From the NCBI GenBank assembly GCA_024762925.1, contig JANTGM010000012.1:24653-88652 (forward strand): a stretch of 64,000 nucleotides of DNA. The letters run 5' to 3'. Of the stretch, positions 1 through 8,729 are shown in pieces. A program made the translations under genes and the position numbers. The notes under the pieces are model-generated. The model saw nothing but the letters and a program-made list of their open reading frames with translations, did no database searches and was not told the DNA's origin. The DNA is from Kofleriaceae bacterium (GTDB lineage Bacteria > Myxococcota_A > Polyangia > Haliangiales > Haliangiaceae). Within the stretch, counting starts at the first letter, position 1, and each line of letters opens with the position of its first letter.

Positions 1-970
1 GCCCAGGGGCGGGCACAGATCTTGGCGTATCAGCGGTCGCATCAAGATTTGGCGCATCCACTGGCATCGTGTCGTCTTTTGAGATCGCGTGTGGAATCCC
101 ATCGGAGGTTCCCCGCACGATTGGCAACGGCGCAGTCGATACTTCTTTGACCTCGGGCGCCTTGACCACTTCGACGATCACAGCAGTGATGTTGTCGTGA
201 CCTCCGCGTTCCTTTGCGGCATCGATCAGAGTCTGGAGGGCTTCCTCGGGATCTTTGCTGGTGACTTCTTCGTAGAGTTCTTCTTCCTGCGGGAAGTAGT
301 CATGCAAGCCATCCGAGCACAACAGGAGGCGATCGCCTTCATGCAGGGTGAGATGAGCCATCTCGACGCCGACTTCAGCCGCAACACCTAGCGCGTTCAC
401 TAAGATGGTGCGAAGTGGTGAGACCAGAGCTTCTTCTGCGGAGAGTTTGCCTTCCACAACCAACACTTCGGCAACGGTGTGATCGGCTGTGATCTGTGCT
501 GCGCTATCACCTCGCATGAGGTAGGTGCGGCTATCGCCGACATGCGCGATAAATGCGTCCTGCCCAGCAACGAGCAAGACATCAAGTGTCGTGCCCATAC
601 CTTGCTTGTCGGGCTCAGCAACACCGCGTTCGAAGACCGAGCGATGTGCCTCTCGAACTGCTTCCTCGAGAACTTGGGCTATCTCCTGTCGCCCCTCTTC
701 GTCCGGACTCTCGATGAATTCTTCGATGGTCTCAAGCGAGCCATTTAGCGACCGGCGAATGCCATCAACGGCCATGGCCGAAGCGACTTCTCCCGCAGCG
801 TGGCCACCCATGCCATCAGCAACAACAAAGAAACGCATCCCATCATCGATGGTTGCCGAGTCCTCATTGTGATCACGAACTACGCCGACGTCTGTCAACA
901 TCGCAGAGCGAAGCTGTACGGCCGCATCTTCGTCTTCGGTTCTGGCGCTTTTTGAATCGTGGTCGGGCAT
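1..970 (-). CDS. PP2C-family Ser/Thr protein phosphatase (3' end beyond window)
   Basis: This frame reads from ATG at 970 with no stop to the left edge, so only the first 323 residues are seen. Metal-dependent protein phosphatase (PPM/PP2C) motifs occur in order: RDHNED (about 32-37), [12 protein letters not shown] (about 50-61), [29 protein letters not shown] and [12 protein letters not shown]. All aspartates of the two-metal site are present. After the catalytic domain comes a Pro/Ala/Asp-rich tail that may lead to another domain outside the window. Such enzymes reverse Ser/Thr kinase signalling; two kinases lie in this window (17434 and 50716), but pairing with them is inference. No strong Shine-Dalgarno sequence precedes the ATG. 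Confidence 0.93.
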   Translation of the reverse strand, partial: MPDHDSKSARTEDEDAAVQLRSAMLTDVGVVRDHNEDSATIDDGMRFFVVADGMGGHAAGEVASAMAVDGIRRSLNGSLETIEEFIESPDEEGRQEIAQVLEEAVREAHRSVFERGVAEPDKQGMGTTLDVLLVAGQDAFIAHVGDSRTYLMRGDSAAQITADHTVAEVLVVEGKLSAEEALVSPLRTILVNALGVAAEVGVEMAHLTLHEGDRLLLCSDGLHDYFPQEEELYEEVTSKDPEEALQTLIDAAKERGGHDNITAVIVEVVKAPEVKEVSTAPLPIVRGTSDGIPHAISKDDTMPVDAPNLDATADTPRSVPAPG

Positions 971-1217
971 AGACGGTGACTCTGATTGGAGTAATGTTGT
1001 CACGCGCTTAGGACATTTGTCGAGCGTCGCCGCTCAAATCTGCACTGCTGCGCTGTGACCCTCAAATGCACTGAAACACCATCAGAGCGCCTATTCGTGC
1101 CATTGAAGCGTGGGTTTGCCTCCATACTCAGGATTTGACACATATTGCACCCGCAATTGCGGTCTCAAAGCGCGAGATTGACAGCAGCATCTAGGCACCA
1201 CAAAAGTGTTAGCTAGC
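971..1217. other. intergenic region, nothing recognised
   Basis: This gap of about 250 bp lies between the phosphatase start and the methyltransferase stop. I see no convincing reading frame, RNA gene or strong hairpin. It should hold the phosphatase promoter. Confidence 0.4.
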
Positions 1218-2126
1218 CTATTGAAGCACCCGGCACTGCAAATCTGGGGGAGGGCAACCACCCGCCGCCAACCGTGTTCCTTGCGCAACAAGACGGTCCC
1301 TTGCGCAGACCACCGCCTCCGTCTCTACATCCGTTGCGACAAAGCGGCGTCCTTCGCGTTGTGCCACGACCGCGGTTGTTCCCGACCCTGAGAACCAATC
1401 GGCGACCACATTGCCTGGCTGGGTCGTTCCCTTCACGATGCGTTCAAGCAGTCGGCTCGGTTTTTGGGTCGGCCAAGCAACGCGCTCCTTGTCGCTGCGG
1501 TTGAGCAGCTCAATATCGGTCCACCAGTCCTCGGGAATTTTGCCGCGATGTACCGGATACCGATACACCTTGCCGGTCTTCCTGTCGGTTTTTTCCTGAA
1601 CTGGCTCGCCGTTCTCGTCCATCACCACGCGCATGTGAGAGGAGGGTTTACGCGGAACGTGAACGTGTTCTGGATAGAACGCATACTCAGCACTCTTGCC
1701 GTACCAGAGGATTGTGTCGTGTTTTCTCGCAAAACGCCTCTTGCTCTTGCCACCAACCGAGTAGCACCAAATGAGTTCGTTGATAAATCGCGAGCGTCCA
1801 AAGAGGGAGTCTAGGTAGACCTTCACGTAGTGCACGCTGCGGTAGTCAAGGTGCACAAAGAGAGAGCCGGTGGCGCACAGCAGGCGATGACTCTCGACCA
1901 AGCATGGAGCAAGCCATTGAACAAAGGCGGTGGGGTTGTTGCGCCCATCTGGGTAGCTGCGTCCTTGCGCTGTCTGGGTCTTGCCGGTGCCAAAGGGCGG
2001 GTCAATGTAGACAAGGTCCACGCTCTCGTCCTTCATCTCACGTTGCACCTCGACACAGTCTGCAGCCACAAGCATGTCGGGCGGGCCTTGTTTGGCTCCG
2101 AATTGAATCGTTTGCTGGTTGAGCAT
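1218..2126 (-). CDS. orphan DNA methyltransferase, N6-adenine/N4-cytosine family
   Basis: S-adenosylmethionine-dependent DNA methyltransferase of the N6_N4_Mtase family. With the ATG at 2126 it has 302 residues. The catalytic motif DPPFGTGKT lies at about 42-50 and the AdoMet-binding FSGSGTT at about 245-251. This catalytic-then-AdoMet order is the beta-class arrangement, and DPPF rather than SPP favours adenine-N6 as the target. [13 protein letters not shown] before the AdoMet motif is typical of the family. The frame is open upstream to 2372, but those 82 extra residues look unnatural and overlap a + strand gene, so 2126 is preferred. No restriction endonuclease is adjacent, so a solitary regulatory or epigenetic enzyme is likely (inference). 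Confidence 0.88.
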   Translation of the reverse strand: MLNQQTIQFGAKQGPPDMLVAADCVEVQREMKDESVDLVYIDPPFGTGKTQTAQGRSYPDGRNNPTAFVQWLAPCLVESHRLLCATGSLFVHLDYRSVHYVKVYLDSLFGRSRFINELIWCYSVGGKSKRRFARKHDTILWYGKSAEYAFYPEHVHVPRKPSSHMRVVMDENGEPVQEKTDRKTGKVYRYPVHRGKIPEDWWTDIELLNRSDKERVAWPTQKPSRLLERIVKGTTQPGNVVADWFSGSGTTAVVAQREGRRFVATDVETEAVVCARDRLVAQGTRLAAGGCPPPDLQCRVLQ

Positions 2127-2153
2127 TCGGGATGCACACCCTACCATCGCCCG

Positions 2154-2495
2154 GTGCTCACCGACTTTGTGCACTGGTACCCACTTGCAGACGCCGCCGA
2201 GCATGCTCCTCCAACTCCAGGAGTGTTCCAGGTCAAGGTGTCCGGCCAGCTTATTGACTACCCAACGGGCAAGAGCGCAATGGTTTGCTATGGGAGCGGC
2301 CAGAATCTGCAGCAGGCCGTAGCCGCCGTGGCAGTCGAGCACCCTGGAGCCAATTTCATGTGCCGCCATCAAGGCAGCGATGTGCCAGCTGTGTTACTGG
2401 ACTTTGTGTTGGGGCAGTTTGTTCGACGTTTTGGCATCCCTCCAGCCTGGCCGGGAACTTCCTGGCAAACTGAGGGACCTGGAAGTAACTCATGA
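2154..2495 (+). CDS. small conserved-looking protein, function unknown
   Basis: I do not recognise this family. From GTG at 2154 it gives 113 residues, including [39 protein letters not shown] and [12 protein letters not shown], which read like a compact alpha/beta domain. The case for it being real is its stop TGA, which overlaps the ATG of the next gene as ATGA, typical of translational coupling. It also starts only 27 bp from the divergent methyltransferase start. No good Shine-Dalgarno site is visible, and the frame is open further upstream, so the start is uncertain. Confidence 0.6.
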   Translation: MLTDFVHWYPLADAAEHAPPTPGVFQVKVSGQLIDYPTGKSAMVCYGSGQNLQQAVAAVAVEHPGANFMCRHQGSDVPAVLLDFVLGQFVRRFGIPPAWPGTSWQTEGPGSNS

Positions 2496-3043
2496 AGCTC
2501 GTTGACGCAGAGATCACTCAGGAATCAGAGGGTGCCCCCGATATCCCTCGGCCTCCTCGGCCCGCGCGTCGGCGCGTCTACACCTCGCTGCTTGTTACGC
2601 TAACTGTCTTGGTGGGCACAGTCGCGGTTATCTATGCGGTCTTCCCAAATCGTCACAACGAGATTCTGACCTGGGCTGTCGAGGCACATCTCGACACCTC
2701 CAATCCCGATCTTTCCTCGCCAAGCGGAAACGAGATTCGGGCATGGTCCCAGGGGATTTTTGGCGAAACGGTTCCATGGCCAGAGGTTGACGCGACGCTT
2801 GTGCCGACCAGTGCGTCGGTAGTATCGGTGTTCAAGCGCGACCTTGCCTTGGTTCGCTACGATTTTGAAGGAGATGCCGTGAGCCTGGCGTTTTGGCGAG
2901 CACGTGACGCACCACCGAGAACTCTTCGCCGAACCGAGGATGGCCTTTACGTTGTCTCGTGGCGTCGCAAGCGCTTCACGTGCATTGCGATTGGGCCCGA
3001 GGCGAGTCGCGATCGCTGGAAGAAGCGCTTTGGCGCGCCCTAG
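2492..3043 (+). CDS. single-pass membrane protein resembling an anti-sigma factor C-terminal half
   Basis: The product has 183 residues: a Pro/Arg-rich cytoplasmic start, one membrane segment at about 33-51, and an exported domain with VSVFKRDLALVRYDFE and LYVVSWRRKRFTCIAIG. That periplasmic pattern resembles the C-terminal part of myxobacterial zinc-finger anti-sigma-like proteins, but the N-terminal zinc finger is absent, so the role is inferred only weakly. ATG at 2492 is preceded by GGAAG at a 6-nt spacing and overlaps the stop of the upstream small gene by 4 nt, so the two probably form one operon. Confidence 0.75.
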   Translation: MKLVDAEITQESEGAPDIPRPPRPARRRVYTSLLVTLTVLVGTVAVIYAVFPNRHNEILTWAVEAHLDTSNPDLSSPSGNEIRAWSQGIFGETVPWPEVDATLVPTSASVVSVFKRDLALVRYDFEGDAVSLAFWRARDAPPRTLRRTEDGLYVVSWRRKRFTCIAIGPEASRDRWKKRFGAP

Positions 3044-3067
3044 CTATCCTCTCGCGAAGCAGGCTTG

Positions 3068-4255
3068 CTAGTCTCGCGGTTTGGTGTGGCTCGCCCGTGT
3101 GAGCCCCAAGTCGCCAAAGCGATCCTTGATCTTGTCCATGACGTCGCCGAGTCGTTCTCCCTTGGCCCGTTCTTCTTCGTGAAAACCAAGCTGCCTTGGC
3201 CCGTGACGGTTTTCCATGTTGGCGGCGCTCACACCACACAAGCGCACTCGTCCCGCCCTGCCTCGGTTGGAGTCAATAGGGAGGGACCTGAGAAGAGTTC
3301 GCACGGTCTGGAAGAGTACCTGACTGTCGCTCGTGGGATCATCGAGAGTTTGCCTTCGGGTCACCCGCTTGAAGTCTGCATACTTGATTTTTAGTACTGC
3401 AGTACGTGCACGCAAGTCGTGTCGTCGGAGCCTGCGACCAACCTTGTCGCACTGGCCAAGAAGAACGTTCTCGATGAAAGCAATGTCGCTCTGGTCGCTG
3501 GAGAATGTTTGCTCATGGCCAATGCTTACCGCTTCGTGTCCACCGGTCACAGAACGCGAATCGTGGCCATTGGCGAGAGCATACAGGTGCGAGCCTTGCG
3601 CCACACCAAACTTCTTCTCCAAAATGTTCTGAGGGTAGTTCGCTACATCGCCAATCGTGTGCAGACCCATGCCTGCGAGTTTTTCTTGGGCGACAGCACC
3701 TACTCCCCAGAGCCGTTTGACGGGAAGCGGATGCAGAAATGCCAACACCTCGGTGGGGCCTATGATGCACAGACCGTCGGGCTTCCGAATGTCTGAAGCA
3801 ATCTTGGCCACGAACTTGGTTGGGGCGATTCCCACCGAAGCGATGAGTCCAACTTCGCTGGCGACCCGCCTTTTGATCTCTCGTGCGACGTCTCGCGGGC
3901 TACCAAGCAAGCGTTCGGTGCCGCTGATGTCAACGAACGCTTCATCAACAGAGAGCCCTTCGACCAATGGAGAGAAGTCCTCAAGGATGGAGAAGAATGC
4001 CGTGGACGCTTCTTGGTAGCGACCCATCGTTGGTGACACGATGATCGCCTTTGGACATCGGCGCAGTGCCTCTGACATGGGCATCGCGGAGTGCACGCCG
4101 AATGTGCGCGCTTCATACGAGGCTGCCGCCACAACACCTCGTCCACCCGAGCCGCCAACAAGCACTGGGAGTCCTCGGAGCTCCGGGTTGTCCCGTTGCT
4201 CCACGGATGCAAAGAACGCATCCAAGTCAACATGCAGAATGTGCCGCAGAGCCAT
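3068..4255 (-). CDS. dinB: DNA polymerase IV (Y family, translesion)
   Basis: Error-prone lesion-bypass polymerase of 395 residues from ATG 4255. The catalytic carboxylates are in [12 protein letters not shown] (Asp10, family position) and [16 protein letters not shown] (Asp104-Glu105). [14 protein letters not shown], the little-finger region and a long basic tail after it complete the protein. The frame is open to 4318, but the DinB sequence starts at [10 protein letters not shown], so 4255 is used. The tail ([20 protein letters not shown]...) has the usual length for binding the sliding clamp, though no clear clamp motif stands out. It is transcribed divergently from the DHH phosphoesterase. 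I saw no LexA box. Confidence 0.95.
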   Translation of the reverse strand: MALRHILHVDLDAFFASVEQRDNPELRGLPVLVGGSGGRGVVAAASYEARTFGVHSAMPMSEALRRCPKAIIVSPTMGRYQEASTAFFSILEDFSPLVEGLSVDEAFVDISGTERLLGSPRDVAREIKRRVASEVGLIASVGIAPTKFVAKIASDIRKPDGLCIIGPTEVLAFLHPLPVKRLWGVGAVAQEKLAGMGLHTIGDVANYPQNILEKKFGVAQGSHLYALANGHDSRSVTGGHEAVSIGHEQTFSSDQSDIAFIENVLLGQCDKVGRRLRRHDLRARTAVLKIKYADFKRVTRRQTLDDPTSDSQVLFQTVRTLLRSLPIDSNRGRAGRVRLCGVSAANMENRHGPRQLGFHEEERAKGERLGDVMDKIKDRFGDLGLTRASHTKPRD

Positions 4256-4350
4256 GATCCAGCGCTGACGGTAGCATAGGAGCCGTGTTTGTTGGACGGT
4301 GCAGGTGCAAGCGAACACGGCGGAGTTGTTCGCATGGAGGCTTGGCTACG

Positions 4351-5340
4351 GTGTTAGGCTACCTTGTGCCCAGGAAACTGCTACGAGTCTTCTTTCACGA
4401 TCGCTGCTTTGATGGCGCTACAACGGCAGCACTGTTTGCACACTACTTTCGCAGTATCGAGACCACCGACATCGCGATCGACTTTTGGGGCATGACACAC
4501 ACCGATAGTGACCCCTTCGCCGGCGTGCCATGGGACGCAGACGTCAATGCTTGTGTTGACTTCCGCTACTGCGCCGACGAGCGAATGCACTGGTGGTTCG
4601 ATCATCATCAAAGCGCCTTCCAACCCAGCTCACTGCGCGAACACTTTGATAACGTGAAAAGCAAGACACAGTTCTTCGATCCAGCTGCGCGCTCCTGTGC
4701 GCTCTTCACCCATAGGGTGATGAAGGAACGACTTGGGTTCGATCTCGACGACCCCCACGGATACTGGAGCGATATTCTCAATTGGGCCGATCGCATCGAT
4801 GGTGCGGTCTTTGAAAGCGCCAAAGAAATCGTTGAGCTCAAAGCCCCGGCTTTCCACCTCATGGTCTGGCTTCGAAACAATCACGACGCGGCAAAGATGA
4901 CGAAGACCATCGAGGAAATGGGTCACAGGAGCATCGCAGACCTGGTCGCGCAACCATGGATCGCCGAAGACGTTCCCGGCCTGCTTGAAGCACATAGGCA
5001 TTGCGTTGCGCTGATTGGGCAGCGTCTAGAGCGCCACGGCCCGGTCGTCGCCTACGACTTGTCCGATGATGAGATTGGTGCTCACAGTGGCTTCGCCGCG
5101 TATATGCTTGAGCCTTCGGCGACCTACTCTGTTGGGCTGACCTACTCCGACAGCGGAGCTAGCATCTCTGTTGGATGTAACCCGTGGGCCGAGAATCCCG
5201 GGACTAAGAATATTGCTGATATCTGCGAACGCTATGGCGGAGGCGGACATCGAAACGTTGGCGGAATTGCGGTGCCTTCGGGAGAACTGCCTCGGGCTCG
5301 TGAGATCGTCAGCGAAGTCATCGCATTGCTCCGTGGCTAG
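4351..5340 (+). CDS. DHH/DHHA1 phosphoesterase family protein
   Basis: Predicted metal-dependent phosphodiesterase of the DHH superfamily (RecJ, NrnA and oligoribonuclease-like enzymes). The start has HDRCFDGATTAALFA (15-30), matching the HxDxDG-type motif I in altered form. WWFDHHQSAF (81-90) carries the DHH signature. GGGGHRNVGG (about 297-306) is the DHHA1 substrate-binding motif. It has 330 residues from GTG 4351, which has GGAGG 10 nt upstream; a GTG at 4366 or a more distant ATG at 4285 are alternatives. The substrate is unknown: nanoRNA, pAp or a cyclic dinucleotide product are all possible. Confidence 0.85.
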   Translation: MLGYLVPRKLLRVFFHDRCFDGATTAALFAHYFRSIETTDIAIDFWGMTHTDSDPFAGVPWDADVNACVDFRYCADERMHWWFDHHQSAFQPSSLREHFDNVKSKTQFFDPAARSCALFTHRVMKERLGFDLDDPHGYWSDILNWADRIDGAVFESAKEIVELKAPAFHLMVWLRNNHDAAKMTKTIEEMGHRSIADLVAQPWIAEDVPGLLEAHRHCVALIGQRLERHGPVVAYDLSDDEIGAHSGFAAYMLEPSATYSVGLTYSDSGASISVGCNPWAENPGTKNIADICERYGGGGHRNVGGIAVPSGELPRAREIVSEVIALLRG

Positions 5341-5354
5341 GCACAGTGTGAATC

Positions 5355-6476
5355 CTAGCGCTGTCGCCAGCCACCGGGAATGAAGATGGCCCCACCAGCC
5401 GCTACCCTCCATCGGCTGGGAGTCCAAACAGCACTCGCTGATGGTCGCAAGCGCCAGACTCCGGCAATCCAGATATAGGCATTGCCGTCCCAACTCCAGT
5501 AGCCTGGAGTCCAAAGCATGGCGCCGCCTCGCTGTCCAGGGGCCGTCTCGGCGCGAAGCGCCGGTGGGGCAAACGCGGCTCTCAGTGTTCTCCCTAGTCG
5601 AATGTCGGACGACGGAACACGCCAGTTTCCGGCAATCCAAACCCAGTCTGCGTCGTGCCAGTGCCAGTAGCCGGGGACCCACTCGGCGTTGACACTCAAC
5701 CTGGGTGTCTTGATCTCGACGCGGGATGGTGGAGGTGCCTTCGTTGGACCTCGGTAGACTTCCGCACTCGCGATTCGCTGGCGAAGTTCTGCTTCGCTTG
5801 GAGCCTCGCGGTTGTACGCTTCCTCCCGTTTTCTTGCGCGTCGCTCTTCCTTCGCTAAGTGTTTCTTCCAGTCTTTTTCTGAAACGCTAGGCCAATGCAC
5901 AAGGTGTCGAATCTGAACCAATGCGCGCTCAAAGTCGTTGGGCTCTTCGCTCCAAATCCGAACGTCGATTGGCGCGCCCTCTCGCACGGTGTCGAGGTAG
6001 AGAACCGTGGTGGAGGCGTTTGGGCAGACCTCACCTGCAAAGTTGGTGTCCCGAAACATGCTCGGTCGATTGGTTGGGGCTTCTGAGGTTGTACGACTTC
6101 CACTGGGACCGCTCGTTGAAGAACCTGAAGAGCTCGCTCTTGTTTTGGAGAATTTCTTCGCGACAGTGGCCTCTTGGCCACGCATGACACAACGCTCGTT
6201 CTCCCACGGGCCTTCGCCAAATCCAATGGACCGATGTGCCCAAGGCTTGCCATCGACCCGCACTGATGCTCGAGCGCGAATGCCGTGTACACCGCAGGCT
6301 CGAATCTCAATGCTCTCGCCCCACTTTGCTCCCTGTGCGACAAAGCGGGTCTCAAGCGGGCCTTGCGAGCACCGCTGTGTCGCCTCAAAGGTCTTGGCGT
6401 GTACAGGCTTGCTCTTCAGATGAGGCCCACCGCACGCAGCCGAGAGGAGAGCGAGACAGAGCAGTCGAAGAACCAT
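5355..6476 (-). CDS. secreted YXWXW/WXXGXW-repeat lipoprotein
   Basis: The product has about 373 residues from ATG 6476. MVLRLLCLALLSAACGG gives a lipoprotein signal with Cys15. A central low-complexity Ser/Thr stretch (SSSGSSTSGPSGSRTTS) and a charged helix (KKHLAKEERRARKREEAY) precede three Trp-rich repeats: WVPGYWHWHDADWVWIAGNW, WTPGYWSWDGNAYIWIAGVW and a degenerate AVWTPSRWR...FIPGGWRQR. These are WXXGXW-type repeats of surface proteins; the function is unknown. The frame extends to 6515, but the signal peptide fits 6476. It converges with the DHH gene, ending 14 bp from its stop. Confidence 0.85.
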   Translation of the reverse strand: MVLRLLCLALLSAACGGPHLKSKPVHAKTFEATQRCSQGPLETRFVAQGAKWGESIEIRACGVHGIRARASVRVDGKPWAHRSIGFGEGPWENERCVMRGQEATVAKKFSKTRASSSGSSTSGPSGSRTTSEAPTNRPSMFRDTNFAGEVCPNASTTVLYLDTVREGAPIDVRIWSEEPNDFERALVQIRHLVHWPSVSEKDWKKHLAKEERRARKREEAYNREAPSEAELRQRIASAEVYRGPTKAPPPSRVEIKTPRLSVNAEWVPGYWHWHDADWVWIAGNWRVPSSDIRLGRTLRAAFAPPALRAETAPGQRGGAMLWTPGYWSWDGNAYIWIAGVWRLRPSASAVWTPSRWRVAAGGAIFIPGGWRQR

Positions 6477-6721
6477 GATGTGTCCAAGAGCAATGGCCAT
6501 GCCCCACAATTCCACGAGCTAAGCCATGGGATTTGCATGCCCTTGAGCGCCTTGCCCGTCACAAGGGCGTGTCTCGTTTTGCACAACTGTGGCCCTCTAG
6601 CAACAGACCTTCACAGTTCCTGAGTGATCGAGCCGAAGCTGGGTGCAAGCGTGGCGGTTGCAGCGCTAGAGCGTCATGGACTGGGAGTACTCTTCTGCGC
6701 CTGATGTTGTCAGAGTGCGCC

Positions 6722-7588
6722 TCAATCCATCACTTCAGGCACGATCGTTAGGTCCGTGAATGGTGGGCGCACGTAGCCTTGCGTGACCTTGCGCTCTGGT
6801 AAGGCAAGGGGCTTTGGCGTCACATCTTCGTATGAGAACTGGCTCAACAAGTGGCGAATGCAATTGAGCCTGGCCCTCTTCTTGTTATCAGCCTGCACCA
6901 CGAACCATGGTGCTTGTTTGATATCTGTGTGAGAGAACATCATGTCCTTGGCAATGGAGTATTCAACCCAACGATCTCGCGACTCCAAGTCCATGGGGCT
7001 TAGCTTCCATCGTCGAACGGGGTCCTTGAGTCTTCGCTGAAAGCGGCGCTCCTGCTCATCCATGCTCACCGAGAACCAGTACTTGATCACTTTGATTCCT
7101 GACCGCACGAGCATTCGCTCGAACTCAGGACAAGAACGAAGGAATTCGTCGTACTCGTTGTCGGTGCAAAAGCCCATTACGCGTTCGACACCGGCACGGT
7201 TATACCAACTGCGATCAAAGAGGACCATCTCACCTGCGGAGGGTAGATGGGGTACATAGCGCTGGAAGTACCACTGAGTCTTCTCTCGCTCGGTTGGAGT
7301 GCCCAACGCTGCAACGCGACAGACTCGTGGACTCAGGCGCTGCTGAATGCGCTTGATGGTGCCACCTTTGCCAGCAGCGTCCCGCCCCTCGAAAATCACG
7401 ATGACGCGCAACCCCTGGGCCTTTATCCACTCCTGCAGTGTTACGAGCTCGACTTGCAGCTGTGCGAGCTTCTTCTCGTAAACGTCGCTCTTTATCTTCG
7501 GCAGATCCTTTTGTGGTGCAAAATCGTTGGTGCCCTTGCGACGGGCCATGGTCTCAGGATCTCGATTTCCTCGTGCTTTCATTCCCAT
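6722..7588 (-). CDS. ppk2: polyphosphate kinase 2 family protein (second gene of tandem pair)
   Basis: PPK2 transfers phosphate between polyphosphate and nucleoside phosphates. The 288 residues carry Walker A in FEGRDAAGKGG (67-77), the lid/recognition segment ALGTPTEREKTQWYFQRY, and Walker B FDRSWYNRAGVERVMGF starting at about 124. RKLKDP-like and WKLSPMDLESRDRW segments are also conserved. The sequence fits the class I pattern (nucleoside diphosphate/triphosphate interconversion), but class assignment by eye is tentative. ATG 7588 has AAGGAAA 6 nt upstream. It follows the other PPK2 gene by 20 bp in the same direction, so they are probably one operon. Confidence 0.95.
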   Translation of the reverse strand: MGMKARGNRDPETMARRKGTNDFAPQKDLPKIKSDVYEKKLAQLQVELVTLQEWIKAQGLRVIVIFEGRDAAGKGGTIKRIQQRLSPRVCRVAALGTPTEREKTQWYFQRYVPHLPSAGEMVLFDRSWYNRAGVERVMGFCTDNEYDEFLRSCPEFERMLVRSGIKVIKYWFSVSMDEQERRFQRRLKDPVRRWKLSPMDLESRDRWVEYSIAKDMMFSHTDIKQAPWFVVQADNKKRARLNCIRHLLSQFSYEDVTPKPLALPERKVTQGYVRPPFTDLTIVPEVMD

Positions 7589-7608
7589 GGGTATTTCCTT
7601 TCCAGCGA

Positions 7609-8550
7609 CTAGCGAACTGCCTGGCCGTACTTCTTGCGTTGACGCTTCATACGCCTCAGTTCTCTGTCACCGCTCACCAACACTTTTGGGTTTGGCTCCA
7701 TATCGAGGCTGCGACTGCGCCCACGATACTTGATGGAGCGCAAGATGAGCTTCATGGTCTCGAGGCGAGCGAGGTGTTTGCTATCCGAGCGGATGATGTG
7801 CCAAGGGTTGAGGTCGGTGTGTGTTTTTCGCAGAAGTTCATACTTTTTCTCAGTAAACTCTTCCCAGAGAGCCTGAGCTTGCAAGTCGACCTCGCTGAGC
7901 TTCCAACCTCGAAGCGGATCATTCTTTCTCCGCTCAAAGCGCTTTGCCTGCTCTTCTTTTGTGACGGAAAAATAGAGCTTGAGAAGGATGGTCTTGCCGT
8001 CCGCAACGAAGCTCTCTTCGAAGGAATTCACCTTGTTCATGAATTGCCGATACTGTTTCGGCGTACAGAAGCCCATGACGGGCTCAACCATGGCTCGGTT
8101 GTACCAACTGCGATCGAAGAGAACGATTTCACCAGCGTGAGGAAACTGCTCGATGTAGCGTTTCATGTGAAGCTCGGTCCGCTCGTGCTCCGAGGGCTTA
8201 CCCAAGGCGACGACCCGGTAGTGCTTCTCGTTCATGTAGCGGGTGACACGCCTGAGTGTTCCGCCTTTGCCAGACGCATCGCGCCCATCAAAAAGAATTA
8301 TCGCCTTGCGACCCGTGGCTTCAAGGTGCGCCTGTAGCTTTATGAGTTCGGCCTGATAGGGCTTGAGGGCTTCGGACTCAAAGTAGCTCAGTAGCGCGGC
8401 ACGCAGAATCCGCGTTCGAGGCCTCTTGGGCAACTGACGCACAAAATCGCGAATGGCATCTTTGTCGGGATTCTCATCGATATTTAGTGCCTTGAGGATG
8501 GCCTTGATTTTTGAACTACGACGGTTTGACGTTTCCATGGTGGACTCCAA
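7609..8550 (-). CDS. ppk2: polyphosphate kinase 2 family protein (first gene of tandem pair)
   Basis: A PPK2 paralogue of 313 residues with FDGRDASGKGGTLRRV (Walker A, 87-97), ALGKPSEHERTELHMKRY and FDRSWYNRAMVEPVMGF (from 145). Compared with its neighbour it has about 20 more N-terminal residues (KAILKALNIDENPDKDAIRD), a Ser for Ala in the P-loop, and an altered lid (GKPSEHERT versus GTPTEREKT). This suggests different nucleotide preference rather than recent duplication (inference). The C-terminus is very basic. It is the promoter-proximal gene; 179 bp without another gene lie upstream. Confidence 0.95.
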   Translation of the reverse strand: MESTMETSNRRSSKIKAILKALNIDENPDKDAIRDFVRQLPKRPRTRILRAALLSYFESEALKPYQAELIKLQAHLEATGRKAIILFDGRDASGKGGTLRRVTRYMNEKHYRVVALGKPSEHERTELHMKRYIEQFPHAGEIVLFDRSWYNRAMVEPVMGFCTPKQYRQFMNKVNSFEESFVADGKTILLKLYFSVTKEEQAKRFERRKNDPLRGWKLSEVDLQAQALWEEFTEKKYELLRKTHTDLNPWHIIRSDSKHLARLETMKLILRSIKYRGRSRSLDMEPNPKVLVSGDRELRRMKRQRKKYGQAVR

Positions 8551-8729
8551 TGCAACGGACCGATGAGAGTCGATCTGCAGTCTTTGTCTATCCTACGAAA
8601 CGCTTGATAACTAGCTGATTTTCGCGAAATTTTCGCACATGCCTTGTGGGGAACCACCCAAATAGCACGTTGACTGCGCCCAGCCCGATACATCATCGAT
8701 GAAGAGTATTGCGCAAGCCCAGGCGGGCG

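Noticed and set aside
2127..2372. 82-residue N-terminal extension of the methyltransferase
   Set aside because: It overlaps the better-supported plus-strand gene at 2154-2495 and the methyltransferase fold is complete without it.
5335..5358. GCTAGG...CCTAGC hairpin between convergent genes
   Set aside because: Only a 6-bp stem with a 12-nt loop; it partly arises from the neighbouring stop codon and has no T-tract.
7438..8337. 299-codon plus-strand frame
   Set aside because: It is antisense to a PPK2 gene with intact motifs; no sign of its own function.
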